Source: ZC4RG20 sp036381515
GTDB taxonomy: Bacteria; Pseudomonadota; Gammaproteobacteria; Steroidobacterales; Rariloculaceae
Length of the DNA stretch: 64,000 nucleotides
NCBI GenBank assembly: GCA_036381515.1
Contig: DASVCR010000073.1
Coordinates: 33,499-97,498 of the forward strand
Direction of reading: 5' to 3'
Part shown: positions 1-8,569 of the stretch, piece by piece
Layout: each line of letters begins with the position of its first letter
How positions within the stretch are numbered: position 1 is the first letter of the stretch
Made by a program: the position numbers and the translations under genes
The notes under the pieces: generated by a model
Database searches by the model: none
What the model saw: only the letters and a program-made list of their open reading frames with translations
Told to the model about the DNA's origin: nothing

Positions 1-38
1 AAGAATGCCACCTGCCGGCGGCGCCGCGCCAGCCGCGC

Positions 39-66
39 GGAACTTTTCCGGCGTTTTCGCGTCAGG
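39..66 (+). promoter_or_regulatory. Possible sigmaE-type promoter upstream of the Gld-type ABC operon
   Basis: A GGAACTT element (39-45) is followed after 16 bases by TCAGG (62-66), which resembles the -35/-10 layout of RpoE/AlgU-type sigma factors. The same ten bases GGAACTTTTC occur at 48165 in front of the small RNA locus. The -10 match is only partial and the first gene starts about 130 bases downstream, so this is a weak call. Confidence 0.3.
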
Positions 67-200
67 TTGAAACCAGTTGGGGGGCTATGCAGAATTGGGC
101 GCCGCCGTTTCACCGGTCAGCTGCCGTCCGTGCAGCCCACAATACGGCTCGCGCCGCTTTCCAGACGGCGGCCGTCCACAACCAAGACCGAGACACATTG

Positions 201-1145
201 ATGACCGCGATGATCGACTGTCAGGGACTCACCAAACAGTACGGCACATTGCTGGCCGTCGACGATCTGACCTTCAGGGTCGAGCCGGGCGAGGTGCTCG
301 GCTTTCTCGGGCCGAACGGCGCGGGCAAAACGACGACGATGCGGATCATCGCCGGCTTCCTCGCGCCGACGGCCGGCAAGGTGAAGGTCTGCGGCTACGA
401 CGTCGAGGCCCAGCCGATTGAGGCGAAACGCTGCATCGGCTATCTGCCGGAGGGCGCGCCGAGCTATCCGGAGATGACGCCGCGCGAGTTCCTGGAGTTC
501 ATCGCGGACGCGCGCGGCGTGCCTGCCGCGACGCGCCGGCAGCGCCTCGAAGAGGTTTATGGGATGCTCCACCTCGAGCGCGTGCTCGACCAGACCATCG
601 AGACGCTGTCGAAGGGCTACCGGCGCCGGGTCGGGCTCGCACAGGCGATCCTGCACGATCCGGACGTGCTGCTGCTCGACGAGCCGACGGACGGCCTCGA
701 TCCGAATCAGAAGCACGAGGTCCGGCAGCTGATCGGCGGGATGGCGAAGAGCAAGATCATCGTGATCTCGACGCACCTGCTCGAGGAGGTCGACGCCGTT
801 TGCACGCGCGCCGTCGTCATCGCGCGAGGCAAAATCCTCGCGGACGATACGCCCGCCGGCCTCGAGGCGCGCTCGCGCTTCCACAACGCGGTGTCGCTGA
901 AGCTCGCCGACCCGGCGGATCTCAAGACGGCGAAGGCCGAGATCGAAGCGTTGCCCGAGGTGGCCTCGACGGAGCTCGACGAGCGCAACGGCCGCCTCAC
1001 GGCGTTTCCCGCGCCGAACCGCCTGCCGCTGACGCCGATCAGCAGGCTCGCCGAGCAGCGGGGCTGGGCGCTCGACGAGCTGCATCTCGAAACCGGCCGA
1101 CTCGACGAAGTGTTCCGCACGATCACCGGAGGAGCGAGCGCATGA
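201..1145 (+). CDS. ABC transporter ATP-binding protein, Gld/ABC-2 type
   Basis: Cytoplasmic ATPase of 314 residues that would energise the membrane protein encoded next. Visible motifs are a Walker A GPNGAGKT (residues 37-44), an LSKGYRRR signature near residue 134 and a Walker B with LLLDEPTDGLD near 155. The C-terminal ~90 residues are a typical accessory domain. The ATG at 201 is chosen because the domain begins immediately after it; the reading frame stays open back to 87, but that extension is unlike the family. A second ATG lies at 210. It overlaps the next gene by ATGA. With the two following genes it resembles the GldA/GldF/GldG set, common in non-gliding proteobacteria. Substrate unknown. 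Confidence 0.9.
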   Translation: MTAMIDCQGLTKQYGTLLAVDDLTFRVEPGEVLGFLGPNGAGKTTTMRIIAGFLAPTAGKVKVCGYDVEAQPIEAKRCIGYLPEGAPSYPEMTPREFLEFIADARGVPAATRRQRLEEVYGMLHLERVLDQTIETLSKGYRRRVGLAQAILHDPDVLLLDEPTDGLDPNQKHEVRQLIGGMAKSKIIVISTHLLEEVDAVCTRAVVIARGKILADDTPAGLEARSRFHNAVSLKLADPADLKTAKAEIEALPEVASTELDERNGRLTAFPAPNRLPLTPISRLAEQRGWALDELHLETGRLDEVFRTITGGASA

Positions 1146-1876
1146 ACGGAATGGTCGCGGTCTTCAAGAGGGAGCTCGCGAGCTACTTCACCACCCCCGT
1201 CGCTTACGTCTTCATCGTCATCTTTTTGATCGTCGCGAACGCATTCACGTTCTATCTCGGCAACTTCTACGAACGCGGGCAGGCGGATCTCGCGTCGTTC
1301 TTCACGTTCCACCCCTGGCTGTTTCTGTTCCTCGTGCCGGCGCTCAGCATGCGGCTGTGGGCGGAGGAAAGAAAGTCCGGCAGCATCGAGCTCCTGATGA
1401 CGCTGCCGATCAAGCCGTGGCAATCCGTGCTAGGCAAGTACCTGGCCGCGTGGGCCTTCACGGCGCTCGCGATCGCGCTTACGTTCCCGATCTGGATGAC
1501 CGTAAACTACCTCGGCGCCCCTGACAACGGCGTGATCTTCGCCGCGTATCTCGGCAGCATCCTGATGGCCGGTGGCTTTCTCGCGGTCGGCTCGTGCATC
1601 TCGGCGATCACGAAGAATCAGGTGATCGCGTTCATCATCTCGGTCGTCGTGTCGCTCGCGCTCCTGCTCGCGGGCCTTCCGCTCGTGCTCGACGTCTTCG
1701 CCGCATGGGCGCCGCAGGCCATCGTCGACACGATCGCGAGCCTCAGCTTTCTCACGCATTTCGACAGCATCAGCAAAGGCGTGATCGACGTTCGCGACAT
1801 CGTGTATTTCGGGCTGCTGATCGGGTTTGCCCTCTACGCCAATACGATCATTCTCGAACTGAAGAAGGCCGACTGA
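1142..1876 (+). CDS. ABC-2 type permease, GldF-like
   Basis: Integral membrane protein of 244 residues with about six hydrophobic segments: an N-terminal helix after a short cytoplasmic start, a pair around residues 55-120, then a cluster to the C-terminus. It carries the MRLWAEERKSGSIELLMTLP stretch typical of ABC-2 permeases of this class. The ATG at 1142 overlaps the upstream stop as ATGA and has GGAGGA about nine bases ahead. It would form the membrane channel with the preceding ATPase. The next gene begins one base after its stop. Confidence 0.88.
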   Translation: MNGMVAVFKRELASYFTTPVAYVFIVIFLIVANAFTFYLGNFYERGQADLASFFTFHPWLFLFLVPALSMRLWAEERKSGSIELLMTLPIKPWQSVLGKYLAAWAFTALAIALTFPIWMTVNYLGAPDNGVIFAAYLGSILMAGGFLAVGSCISAITKNQVIAFIISVVVSLALLLAGLPLVLDVFAAWAPQAIVDTIASLSFLTHFDSISKGVIDVRDIVYFGLLIGFALYANTIILELKKAD

Positions 1877-1877
1877 C

Positions 1878-3860
1878 ATGAGCTCAGCAGGACGCCGCCG
1901 AATCGGCTATTCGACGCTCGCGCTGCTCGCGCTGGTCTTCATTGCCGCCATCATGGCGAGCAACACGCTGCTGCGCGGCTGGCGCATCGACCTGACGGAG
2001 AATCAGCTCTACACGCTGTCGCCGGGCACACGCTCGCTGCTCGGCAAGCTCGAGGAGCCGATCAACCTTTATCTCTTCTTCAGTAACCGCGACACGGCCG
2101 ACCTACAGTTCCTGCGCACGTATGCGGTGCGCGTACAGGAGATGCTCGAGGAGCTCGCGTTGCACTCGGACGGGATGCTGCGCGTCGAGGTCATCGATCC
2201 GCAGCCGTTCTCGGAGGAGGAGGATCGTGCGACGCAGTTCGGCCTGCAGTCGGTGAGCCTCGGGAATCTGGGCGAGAACATCTTCTTCGGGCTCGCCGGC
2301 ACGAACGGCGTCGGCGACGAGGCGGCGATCCCGTTCCTCGACCCGGAGAAGGAGCCGTTCCTCGAGTACGACATCGCGAGGATGATCTACAGCCTCGCGA
2401 ATCCGGAGAAGCCCGTCGTAGGGCTCCTGAGCGGCGTCGCGATGAGCGGCGGCTTCGACCCGCAGGCGCAGAGACCGACGTCGCCGTGGGTCATCACGCA
2501 GCAGGTCCGCCAGCTCTTCGAGGTGCGCACGCTCCCGACGAGCGTCGAGCGGATCGACGACGACATCGACGTGCTGTGGCTGGTCCATCCGACCAACCTC
2601 GACGACAAGACGCTCTACGCGATCGATCAGTTCGTGCTGCGCGGCGGCCGCGCGCTGATCTTCGTCGATCCGCTCGCCGAGGTCGCGACGGCGGCGGCCG
2701 GGCCGAGCGGCTTCGGCATGCCGAGCGGCTCGAACCTCGAGCGGCTGTTCGACGCATGGGGCGTCGAGTTCTCGTCCGACATGGTCGTCGCCGACGACAT
2801 CAATGCGCTCAGCGTCACGATGGGGTTCGGGCGGTCGGTCCGGCACCTCGGGCTGGTCGGGGTCCGGGGGGACGGGCTAGACCAGGAGGACGTGATCACC
2901 GCGGGGCTCGAGACGATCAACATCGGCACGGCCGGCCACTTCGAGTCGGCCGACGAGGACGGCCCGCAGCTCGTGCCGCTGATCACGTCGAGCGAGCGGG
3001 CGGCGCTCGTGCCGGCCATCCGCTTCCAGTTCCTGTCCGATCCGGGCGAGCTGCTGAACGATTTCATGCCGAGCGGCGAACGCTACGTGCTCGCCGCGCG
3101 GCTCAGCGGCCGGCTCGAGACGGCGTTTCCGGACGGGCCGCCGGACGACGCGGCCGACGCTGACGGCGACGAAGCCGACGACGAGGCCAGCGACGACGCC
3201 GCGGAGCAGACGGCCGACGCGGACGCCGACGACGCGGCGGCCGAAGACTCGGACGCCGAAGACGCGGCCGCGCACGACGCCAACGCGGAGCATCTGACCT
3301 CGACGGAGAACGCGAACGTCGTGCTCGTCGCCGATGTGGACGTGCTGAGCGATCGGCTGTGGGTGCGGTCGCAGAGCTTCCTCGGCCAGCAGCTCCTGAC
3401 CGCGTTCGCGAGCAACGGCGACTTCGTCGTGAACGCGCTCGACAACCTGTCGGGCAGCTCGGACCTGATCGGGCTCAGGAGCCGCGCGACGTTCTCGCGT
3501 CCGTTCACGCGGGTCGAAGCGCTGCGCCGCGAGGCCGACGCGCAATTCCGCGCAACCGAGCAGCGGCTGCAAAACGAGCTCGCGGAGACGGAGCGGCGAC
3601 TCGGCGAGCTTCAGCAGCAGCGTCAGGATTCGACGTCGCTGCTGCTGACACCCGAGCAGCAACAGGAGATCGAGCGCTTCGAGCAGGAGCAGCTGCGGAT
3701 CCGCCAGGAGCTCAGGGCCGTCCGCCGTAATCTCGACCGCAGCATCGAGCAGCTCGGCACGACGCTGAAGGTCCTGAACATCGGCGTCCTGCCGGTGGCG
3801 CTGACGGGCCTGATGCTGCTGATCATAATCATCCGACGACGTCAGAAGGGGCAACGATGA
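1878..3860 (+). CDS. GldG-family ABC transporter auxiliary protein with an acidic insert
   Basis: Protein of 660 residues with an N-terminal transmembrane helix (about 10-32), a large periplasmic region beginning with the DLTENQLYTLSPGTRSLL motif of GldG-like proteins, a coiled-coil segment rich in Glu/Gln/Arg (about 545-630) and a C-terminal transmembrane helix (about 635-655). Residues ~415-470 form an Asp/Ala-rich low-complexity insert, encoded by GAC/GCC repeats, that looks like a linker added between conserved parts. It is the third gene of an operon and overlaps the next by ATGA. GldG proteins are thought to be accessory to the GldAF transporter; the molecular role here is unknown. Confidence 0.82.
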   Translation: MSSAGRRRIGYSTLALLALVFIAAIMASNTLLRGWRIDLTENQLYTLSPGTRSLLGKLEEPINLYLFFSNRDTADLQFLRTYAVRVQEMLEELALHSDGMLRVEVIDPQPFSEEEDRATQFGLQSVSLGNLGENIFFGLAGTNGVGDEAAIPFLDPEKEPFLEYDIARMIYSLANPEKPVVGLLSGVAMSGGFDPQAQRPTSPWVITQQVRQLFEVRTLPTSVERIDDDIDVLWLVHPTNLDDKTLYAIDQFVLRGGRALIFVDPLAEVATAAAGPSGFGMPSGSNLERLFDAWGVEFSSDMVVADDINALSVTMGFGRSVRHLGLVGVRGDGLDQEDVITAGLETINIGTAGHFESADEDGPQLVPLITSSERAALVPAIRFQFLSDPGELLNDFMPSGERYVLAARLSGRLETAFPDGPPDDAADADGDEADDEASDDAAEQTADADADDAAAEDSDAEDAAAHDANAEHLTSTENANVVLVADVDVLSDRLWVRSQSFLGQQLLTAFASNGDFVVNALDNLSGSSDLIGLRSRATFSRPFTRVEALRREADAQFRATEQRLQNELAETERRLGELQQQRQDSTSLLLTPEQQQEIERFEQEQLRIRQELRAVRRNLDRSIEQLGTTLKVLNIGVLPVALTGLMLLIIIIRRRQKGQR

Positions 3861-5047
3861 CGAGCCGAACGTTGATCGTCCTCGCGGCGGCGCTGGTCGT
3901 GCTGGCGCTCGCCGCGGTATGGGGGCAGCGCGGCGACGCGCCGCCGTCCGACGTGGATGCGCCGTTTCTTCCCGGGCTCGAGGCCGCGCTCGGCGATATC
4001 GACCGCGTGCGCGTCGTCGGCGCCGGCAACGAGACGCTCGCGACGCTCGAGCGCCGGACGGACAACTGGGTCGTCGCCGAGAAGCAGGGGTATCCGGCGG
4101 ACATCGCGAAGATCCGCGGTGCGCTGCGTGCGCTCGCGGAAGCGCGGATCATCGAGCAGAAGACGGCAAACCCCGAGTACTACGACCGGCTCGGCGTCGA
4201 GTCGGTCGAGTCGGAGGACGCGAGCGGCGTCCAGCTGATCGCGTATGCGGGCGAAGACCCGCGAGCGTCCGTCATCATCGGCGATTCCGACGCGGCGAAC
4301 TCGCAGTACGTGCGCGCGAGCGACGCCGAGACGAGCTACCTCGTCGATCGGAAAATCGACGTGCCGCGCGACGCCGTCGGCTGGATCGATGGGACGATCA
4401 TGGACGTTTCGAGCTCGCGAGTCGCGTCCGTCACGATCGAGCACCCGGACGGCGAGACGGTGCGGATCACGAAGAACGACCAGGACGACACGAACTTCAC
4501 GGTCGAGAACGTGCCCGAAGGCCGCGAGCTCTCGTATCCCGGCGTCGCGAACGTGCTCGCGAACACGCTCCGGGGCCTGCGGCTCGACGACGTCGCGGCA
4601 GCCGAGGCCGAGCTGCCGGACGAGACGACGCGGACGACCTTCCGCACGTTCGACGGGCTCGTCGTCACGGCGACGTCGTATACGCGCGACGACGAGCAGT
4701 GGGTGCGCTTCGAAGCGAGCGTCGACGAGGCGGCGAACGCTGGTGACGAAGGGACGGCGGACGACGCCGGAGCCTCGGGCGGGGAGTCGTCGGGCGAGGC
4801 CGCCGCGGACGCGTCGGACGACGCCGGCACGGCCGCCGCAGACGCCGCCGGCACGGACGCCGCCGATGCAGCCGACGCGGACTCCGCGGACGAGGACGAT
4901 GCCGGCGTCGACGTTCACGACGAGGCCGAGCGCATCAACGCGCGGGTCTCGGGCTGGGAGTATCGGATCCCGTCCTACCTGTACGGTCAGCTGACCCGCC
5001 GCATGGAGGATCTGCTCCGCGACGTCGAAGACGACGACGCCGAGTAG
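3857..5047 (+). CDS. DUF4340 domain-containing protein
   Basis: Exported or membrane-anchored protein of 396 residues with an N-terminal hydrophobic helix (about 5-22) and a DUF4340-type body recognisable by the repeated pattern of small beta-rich units, including IRGALRALAEARIIEQKTAN. DUF4340 genes usually follow gldG-like genes, as here. The C-terminal part (about 295-350) is another Asp/Ala-rich acidic stretch like that in the upstream partner, followed by a conserved-looking tail. Start ATG overlaps the previous stop (ATGA). Function unknown; likely a periplasmic partner of the ABC system. It is the last gene of the operon. Confidence 0.8.
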   Translation: MTSRTLIVLAAALVVLALAAVWGQRGDAPPSDVDAPFLPGLEAALGDIDRVRVVGAGNETLATLERRTDNWVVAEKQGYPADIAKIRGALRALAEARIIEQKTANPEYYDRLGVESVESEDASGVQLIAYAGEDPRASVIIGDSDAANSQYVRASDAETSYLVDRKIDVPRDAVGWIDGTIMDVSSSRVASVTIEHPDGETVRITKNDQDDTNFTVENVPEGRELSYPGVANVLANTLRGLRLDDVAAAEAELPDETTRTTFRTFDGLVVTATSYTRDDEQWVRFEASVDEAANAGDEGTADDAGASGGESSGEAAADASDDAGTAAADAAGTDAADAADADSADEDDAGVDVHDEAERINARVSGWEYRIPSYLYGQLTRRMEDLLRDVEDDDAE

Positions 5048-5062
5048 CCGCGGGCGGCATAC

Positions 5063-5096
5063 GGTGTCAGGCACCTTTCCAAAGGTGTCTGACACC
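5063..5096. repeat. Short palindrome of the GTGTCAGACACC (REP-like) family
   Basis: Two 16-base arms (GGTGTCAGGCACCTTT and its near-complement) are separated by two bases and differ at one position. A partial third unit, CTGACACC, follows at about 5101-5108. The core GTGTC(T/A)GACAC recurs as a perfect palindrome at 35881-35927. It sits between the DUF4340 gene and ilvA and could act as a transcript-end hairpin, although no T-tract follows. Confidence 0.7.
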
Positions 5097-5152
5097 TCTT
5101 CTGACACCCTCCCCTAGGGCTGTCGCGCGAGATGAGCTAAGCTCGCGCCTGC

Positions 5153-6712
5153 ATGAGCGCCCGCCCCCACACGTCGAGCCGTCCGCTCGCGGCCGGCTAC
5201 ATCGAAAGGATACTCAAGGCTCGCGTCTACGACGTCGCGATCGAGTCGCCGCTCGACCACGCGCCGCGCCTGTCGCGCCGCCTCGATAACGACGTGTGGC
5301 TCAAGCGCGAAGACCTGCAGCCGGTCTTCTCGTTCAAGTGCCGCGGCGCGTTCAACAAGATGGCGCAGCTGCCGCGGGACGCGCTCGCGAAGGGCGTGAT
5401 CTGCAGCTCCGCCGGCAACCACGCGCAGGGCGTCGCACTCGCGGCGCGCCGCAGCGGGGTCCGCGCCTTGATCGTGATGCCGCGGAGCACGCCGTCGATC
5501 AAGGTCGACGCGGTCCGCTCGTTCGGCGGCGAGATCGTGCTGCACGGGGATACGTACGACGAGGCCTACGAGCGCGCGATGCAGCTCGCTGCCGAGCAGG
5601 AGCTGACGTTCGTGCACGCGTTCGCGGACCCGGACGTGATCGCGGGCCAGGGCACGATCGGCGTCGAGCTGACGCGCCAGTGGCAGGCACCGCCGGCCGC
5701 GATCTTCGTGCCGATCGGCGGCGGCGGCCTCGTCGCCGGCATCGGCTCGTACATCAAGCAGCTCTACCCCGACGTCGCCGTGATCGGCGTCGAGCCCGTC
5801 GAGGCGGCGAGCATGCACGACTCGTTGCGCCAGGGCCGGCCGGTCACGCTCGAGCACGTCGGGATCTTCGCGGACGGCGTCGCCGTGCGCCGCGTCAGCG
5901 ATCACACGTTCGCGGTGGCACGGGAGGTCGTCGACGAGATCGTGCTCGTCGAGACGGACGAGATCTGCGCGGCCATCAAGGACATCTTCGAGGACTGCCG
6001 CGTGATCATGGAGCCGGCGGGCGCACTCGCCGTGGCAGGGCTCAAACGCTACGTCGAGCGCGGCCTCCGCGGGCAGCAGCTCGTCGCGATCGCGAGCGGC
6101 GCGAACATCAACTTCGACCGGCTTCGGCACGTCGCCGAGCGCGCCGAGCTCGGCGAGCACCGCGAGGCGCTGATCGCCGTCGAGATCCCGGAGCGCAAGG
6201 GCGAGTTCCTGCGTTTCTGCGAGGCCCTCGGCTCGCGCAGCATCACGGAGTTCAACTACCGCTACGCACCGTCGGAGCAGGCGCGGATCTTCGTCGGCGT
6301 CGCACTGCAGGGCGAGCGCAGCGAGGCCCAGGCGCTGATCGAGCAGCTCGCGGCGCAGGGCTACCCCGTGCTCGACCTGTCGGACAACGAGCTCGCGAAG
6401 CTGCACGTGCGGCACATGATCGGCGGGCACGTGCCGACGATCACCGACGAGCTGATCTACCGTTTCGAGTTCCCGGAGCGCCCGGGCGCGCTGCTCAAGT
6501 TCCTGAAGGCGATCGGCGACCGCTGGAACATCAGCATGTTCCATTACCGCAATCACGGCTCCGACTACGGCCGGGTGCTCGCCGGCGTGCAGGTCCCGGA
6601 AGCCGAGCGCTCGGATTTCAAGGCGCACCTCGCGACGCTCGGCTATGCGTACGTCGAGGAGACGCACAATCCGGCCTATCGACTGTTCCTCGGCGCGAAC
6701 GGCGCAAGCTGA
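5153..6712 (+). CDS. ilvA: Threonine dehydratase, biosynthetic
   Basis: PLP-dependent deaminase converting L-threonine to 2-oxobutanoate, first step of isoleucine synthesis. 519 residues, against 514 in E. coli. The PLP lysine is K62 in VFSFKCRGAF, and the glycine-rich cofactor loop PIGGGGLVAG lies near 183. Two ACT-like regulatory domains follow (about 335-405 and 425-500), the arrangement of the isoleucine-inhibited biosynthetic enzyme rather than the short catabolic TdcB. Start ATG at 5153 has only a weak ribosome site. Monocistronic by context, followed by a long inverted repeat. Confidence 0.95.
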   Translation: MSARPHTSSRPLAAGYIERILKARVYDVAIESPLDHAPRLSRRLDNDVWLKREDLQPVFSFKCRGAFNKMAQLPRDALAKGVICSSAGNHAQGVALAARRSGVRALIVMPRSTPSIKVDAVRSFGGEIVLHGDTYDEAYERAMQLAAEQELTFVHAFADPDVIAGQGTIGVELTRQWQAPPAAIFVPIGGGGLVAGIGSYIKQLYPDVAVIGVEPVEAASMHDSLRQGRPVTLEHVGIFADGVAVRRVSDHTFAVAREVVDEIVLVETDEICAAIKDIFEDCRVIMEPAGALAVAGLKRYVERGLRGQQLVAIASGANINFDRLRHVAERAELGEHREALIAVEIPERKGEFLRFCEALGSRSITEFNYRYAPSEQARIFVGVALQGERSEAQALIEQLAAQGYPVLDLSDNELAKLHVRHMIGGHVPTITDELIYRFEFPERPGALLKFLKAIGDRWNISMFHYRNHGSDYGRVLAGVQVPEAERSDFKAHLATLGYAYVEETHNPAYRLFLGANGAS

Positions 6713-6762
6713 ACGACCGCCTCCGGCCCGTTCAGGAAAGGAACGGCTCGCCGCAGGAGTAA

Positions 6763-6875
6763 GGGTGCTGCGTGATATGCGCGCCTTGGGGAGCGTGCGA
6801 GCCAGGACGGCGAGCCCGCAGCCCACATGGAAGTGCTTGTGGCGGTCCCCAAGGCGCGCATATCACGCAGCACCC
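6763..6875. repeat. Intergenic element with perfect 30-base inverted arms
   Basis: Arms at 6763-6792 and 6846-6875 are perfect reverse complements and enclose 53 bases that themselves contain a short hairpin around CCCACATGGAAGTG. The element fills the space between the converging ilvA and the next gene. It has no coding content, no T-tract and no integron attC core, so it looks like a dispersed palindromic intergenic repeat or small non-autonomous element. No second copy is visible in this window. Confidence 0.75.
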
Positions 6876-6933
6876 GCCACCACCAACGCCAAAACATCCA
6901 TGAACGGAGCACCGGCGTCGAAGCGATTGGGCG

Positions 6934-7572
6934 TCAGAGCGATTCGATGTGCCGGATCTTGCTCGGCTGCGTCAGCCGATAGAAGCGATGCAGCTCATCG
7001 CGCAGCGCGGCGTCGAGCGAACCGTCCTCGAGGCCCGGCGCGAGCTTCAGGCAGTACTTTCCGGCGTAGCGGTTCGCCAACCGGTAGCGCTCGAACTCGT
7101 CGGCCGAGAGCCTCCGGTCGAAGCGCGGCAGGTCGAACAGCCACTGGTGCAGCCCGGCCGGCGTGCGCTCGCCCTGGCGGCCGAGCAGCACGGCCGTCGC
7201 GATGAACTTGTCGACCTCCGCCTGCAGCTCCATCTCGAGCAGCCGCACCGGCTTCTCGAGCGCGGCATTCCACGCGTAGTACGCGAAATGGCTGACGCCC
7301 TCGAGCACCGTCCAGAAGTCCGCGAGGTTGCTCTCGTCTAGCCGATGAAGCGGGTTCCGCGCCGACAGGCGCTCGACGACGGCCGCCTCGAGATAGAGCG
7401 AGACCTCGGCCTGCCCATCCCGTTCCGCGATCAGCAGCTTCTCCTCGATGCTGCGCCCGTCCGCGTCGAGCAGCGCCGCGATCCGGGGGTCGGTGATCAC
7501 GAAGTCCTCGATGTCGTAGGGGACATCGAGCCGGTAGATGTCCGCGAGGAGCGCTTGGAAGTTGCCGAGCAC
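6934..7572 (-). CDS. Conserved hypothetical protein, second of a pair
   Basis: Soluble protein of about 212 residues that I do not recognise functionally. The core has the well-formed blocks FWTVLEGVSHFAYYAWNAAL and MELQAEVDKFIA and ends with FYRLTQPSKIRHIESL, a pattern I believe recurs in gammaproteobacterial hypothetical proteins. No membrane helix or known catalytic motif is visible. The start is uncertain: GTG at 7572 is taken because the domain begins there, but the frame is open to a GTG at 7725, which would overlap the upstream gene by 94 bases. It follows the 7632-8261 gene on the same strand and is probably cotranscribed. Confidence 0.65.
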   Translation of the reverse strand: MLGNFQALLADIYRLDVPYDIEDFVITDPRIAALLDADGRSIEEKLLIAERDGQAEVSLYLEAAVVERLSARNPLHRLDESNLADFWTVLEGVSHFAYYAWNAALEKPVRLLEMELQAEVDKFIATAVLLGRQGERTPAGLHQWLFDLPRFDRRLSADEFERYRLANRYAGKYCLKLAPGLEDGSLDAALRDELHRFYRLTQPSKIRHIESL

Positions 7573-7631
7573 GACGAGTCGTTGTCCGCTTGTCCGTCCT
7601 GACGCGAAGTCGCCGGCGGCGGCGCCCGACG

Positions 7632-8261
7632 TCAGTGCTGTCTCATGCCGTCGAGCGTCTGATTCGGCTCGATGCCGAGCCGGCGAAGCGTCCGCTCGGC
7701 GCGCTTGCTGCCCGTCTTGAGCCACACGTCGTAGAGGCGCAGGATGTCGATGTCGTCGTTGCCCCGCGCCTCGTCCCGCACCTCGGTCAGCACGTCGACG
7801 AAGTCCTGGAACTTCGATGCGAGCTCGGCAAAGACGGCCGTGAAGATCTGGCCCCGCACGCTGCCGCGAACGAGCTCCGACAGCGAGCCGTATGCCGATC
7901 CACCCATCCGCACGTAGTAATCGACATCGACCTGACGGCGCGCGAGGCTCTCGCCGAAGAAGCCGGCGACGAACAGCGAGATGTCTCCGATTCGCTGCAG
8001 CGCGAATTTGCGCTCTTCCGGCGTGCGCGCCTCCATCGCCTCGGCGAGGATCAGCGCGAGCGGCTTCAACGTGCGGCCTTCTTCGGAGCCTTCGTACAAC
8101 ACTTCGGAGCGCGCGAAGAGCGTCAGCAGGTTCACGACGTAGTACGCGGTGTGGTCGTCGGCCGAAAGGCCCTGCCGGCTCATCGCGCTCGACACGGAGT
8201 TGCGGAAGAACTCCTCGAGGCTCACGACCGGCTTCACCTTCGTATCGCGCGTCGTTTCCAT
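7632..8261 (-). CDS. Conserved hypothetical protein, first of a pair
   Basis: Protein of 209 residues, predicted soluble and largely helical, with no motif I can assign. Notable stretches are VSLEEFFRNSVSSAMSRQGL near the N-terminus and DDIDILRLYDVWLKTGSKRA near the C-terminus. The ATG at 8261 is preferred over the upstream in-frame start at 8348 because a GAGGGATGAG ribosome site precedes it and the upstream extension is basic and unlike a domain. It lies directly upstream of another unknown gene and divergently from the SLC13 permease. The pair probably works together. Confidence 0.7.
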   Translation of the reverse strand: METTRDTKVKPVVSLEEFFRNSVSSAMSRQGLSADDHTAYYVVNLLTLFARSEVLYEGSEEGRTLKPLALILAEAMEARTPEERKFALQRIGDISLFVAGFFGESLARRQVDVDYYVRMGGSAYGSLSELVRGSVRGQIFTAVFAELASKFQDFVDVLTEVRDEARGNDDIDILRLYDVWLKTGSKRAERTLRRLGIEPNQTLDGMRQH

Positions 8262-8569
8262 CTCATCCCTCGCCCGCTTCGACGATCGGGCGCCCGGTAT
8301 GTTCCCGTGGAGCGGCGGCCGCGCTCGTCTCCGAGTATAGAGAGGCACGCCGAACTGCCCGCATGAAGCGCTTCACGTTTCCCGGCGCCGCGCGCTTTGG
8401 CAGCGAGATCCGATGCCTGCTACTCATGCAGGGAAGCTTCGTTCTCACGGCCGTTGTATCCTTACGTCACACTACTACAGCATATTAGAATGAATTTCGA
8501 CCCGCGACGTTCCGCACCGGAAGGCGTAAAGACGGGGGGCTCGAGGACGAACAGTTCGGTCGCGCCGCC
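8262..8569. other. Divergent intergenic region, probable promoter area
   Basis: The 308 bases between the hypothetical pair (minus strand) and the SLC13 permease (plus strand) hold no convincing gene. An AT-richer stretch at about 8450-8500 contains TAGAAT (8486-8491), a fair -10 for the permease, with only a poor -35 (TTACGT, 8462-8467, 18-base spacer). I see no terminator or operator symmetry. Confidence 0.35.

Noticed and set aside
1..200. Upstream extension of the first ABC gene to 87, or a gene at the left edge
   Set aside because: The extension is unlike the family and I see no other supported coding sequence in this stretch.
5114..6826. Long open frame antisense to ilvA
   Set aside because: Arg/Asp/Leu-rich product typical of antisense frames in GC-rich genes; ilvA on the other strand is unmistakable.
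6763..6875. Integron attC site
   Set aside because: No RYYYAAC/GTTRRRY core pair and perfect rather than imperfect arms; no cassette neighbours.
7572..7725. N-terminal extension of the 6934-7572 gene
   Set aside because: It would overlap the upstream gene by 94 bases and the extra residues are Arg/Ala-rich without conservation-like pattern.
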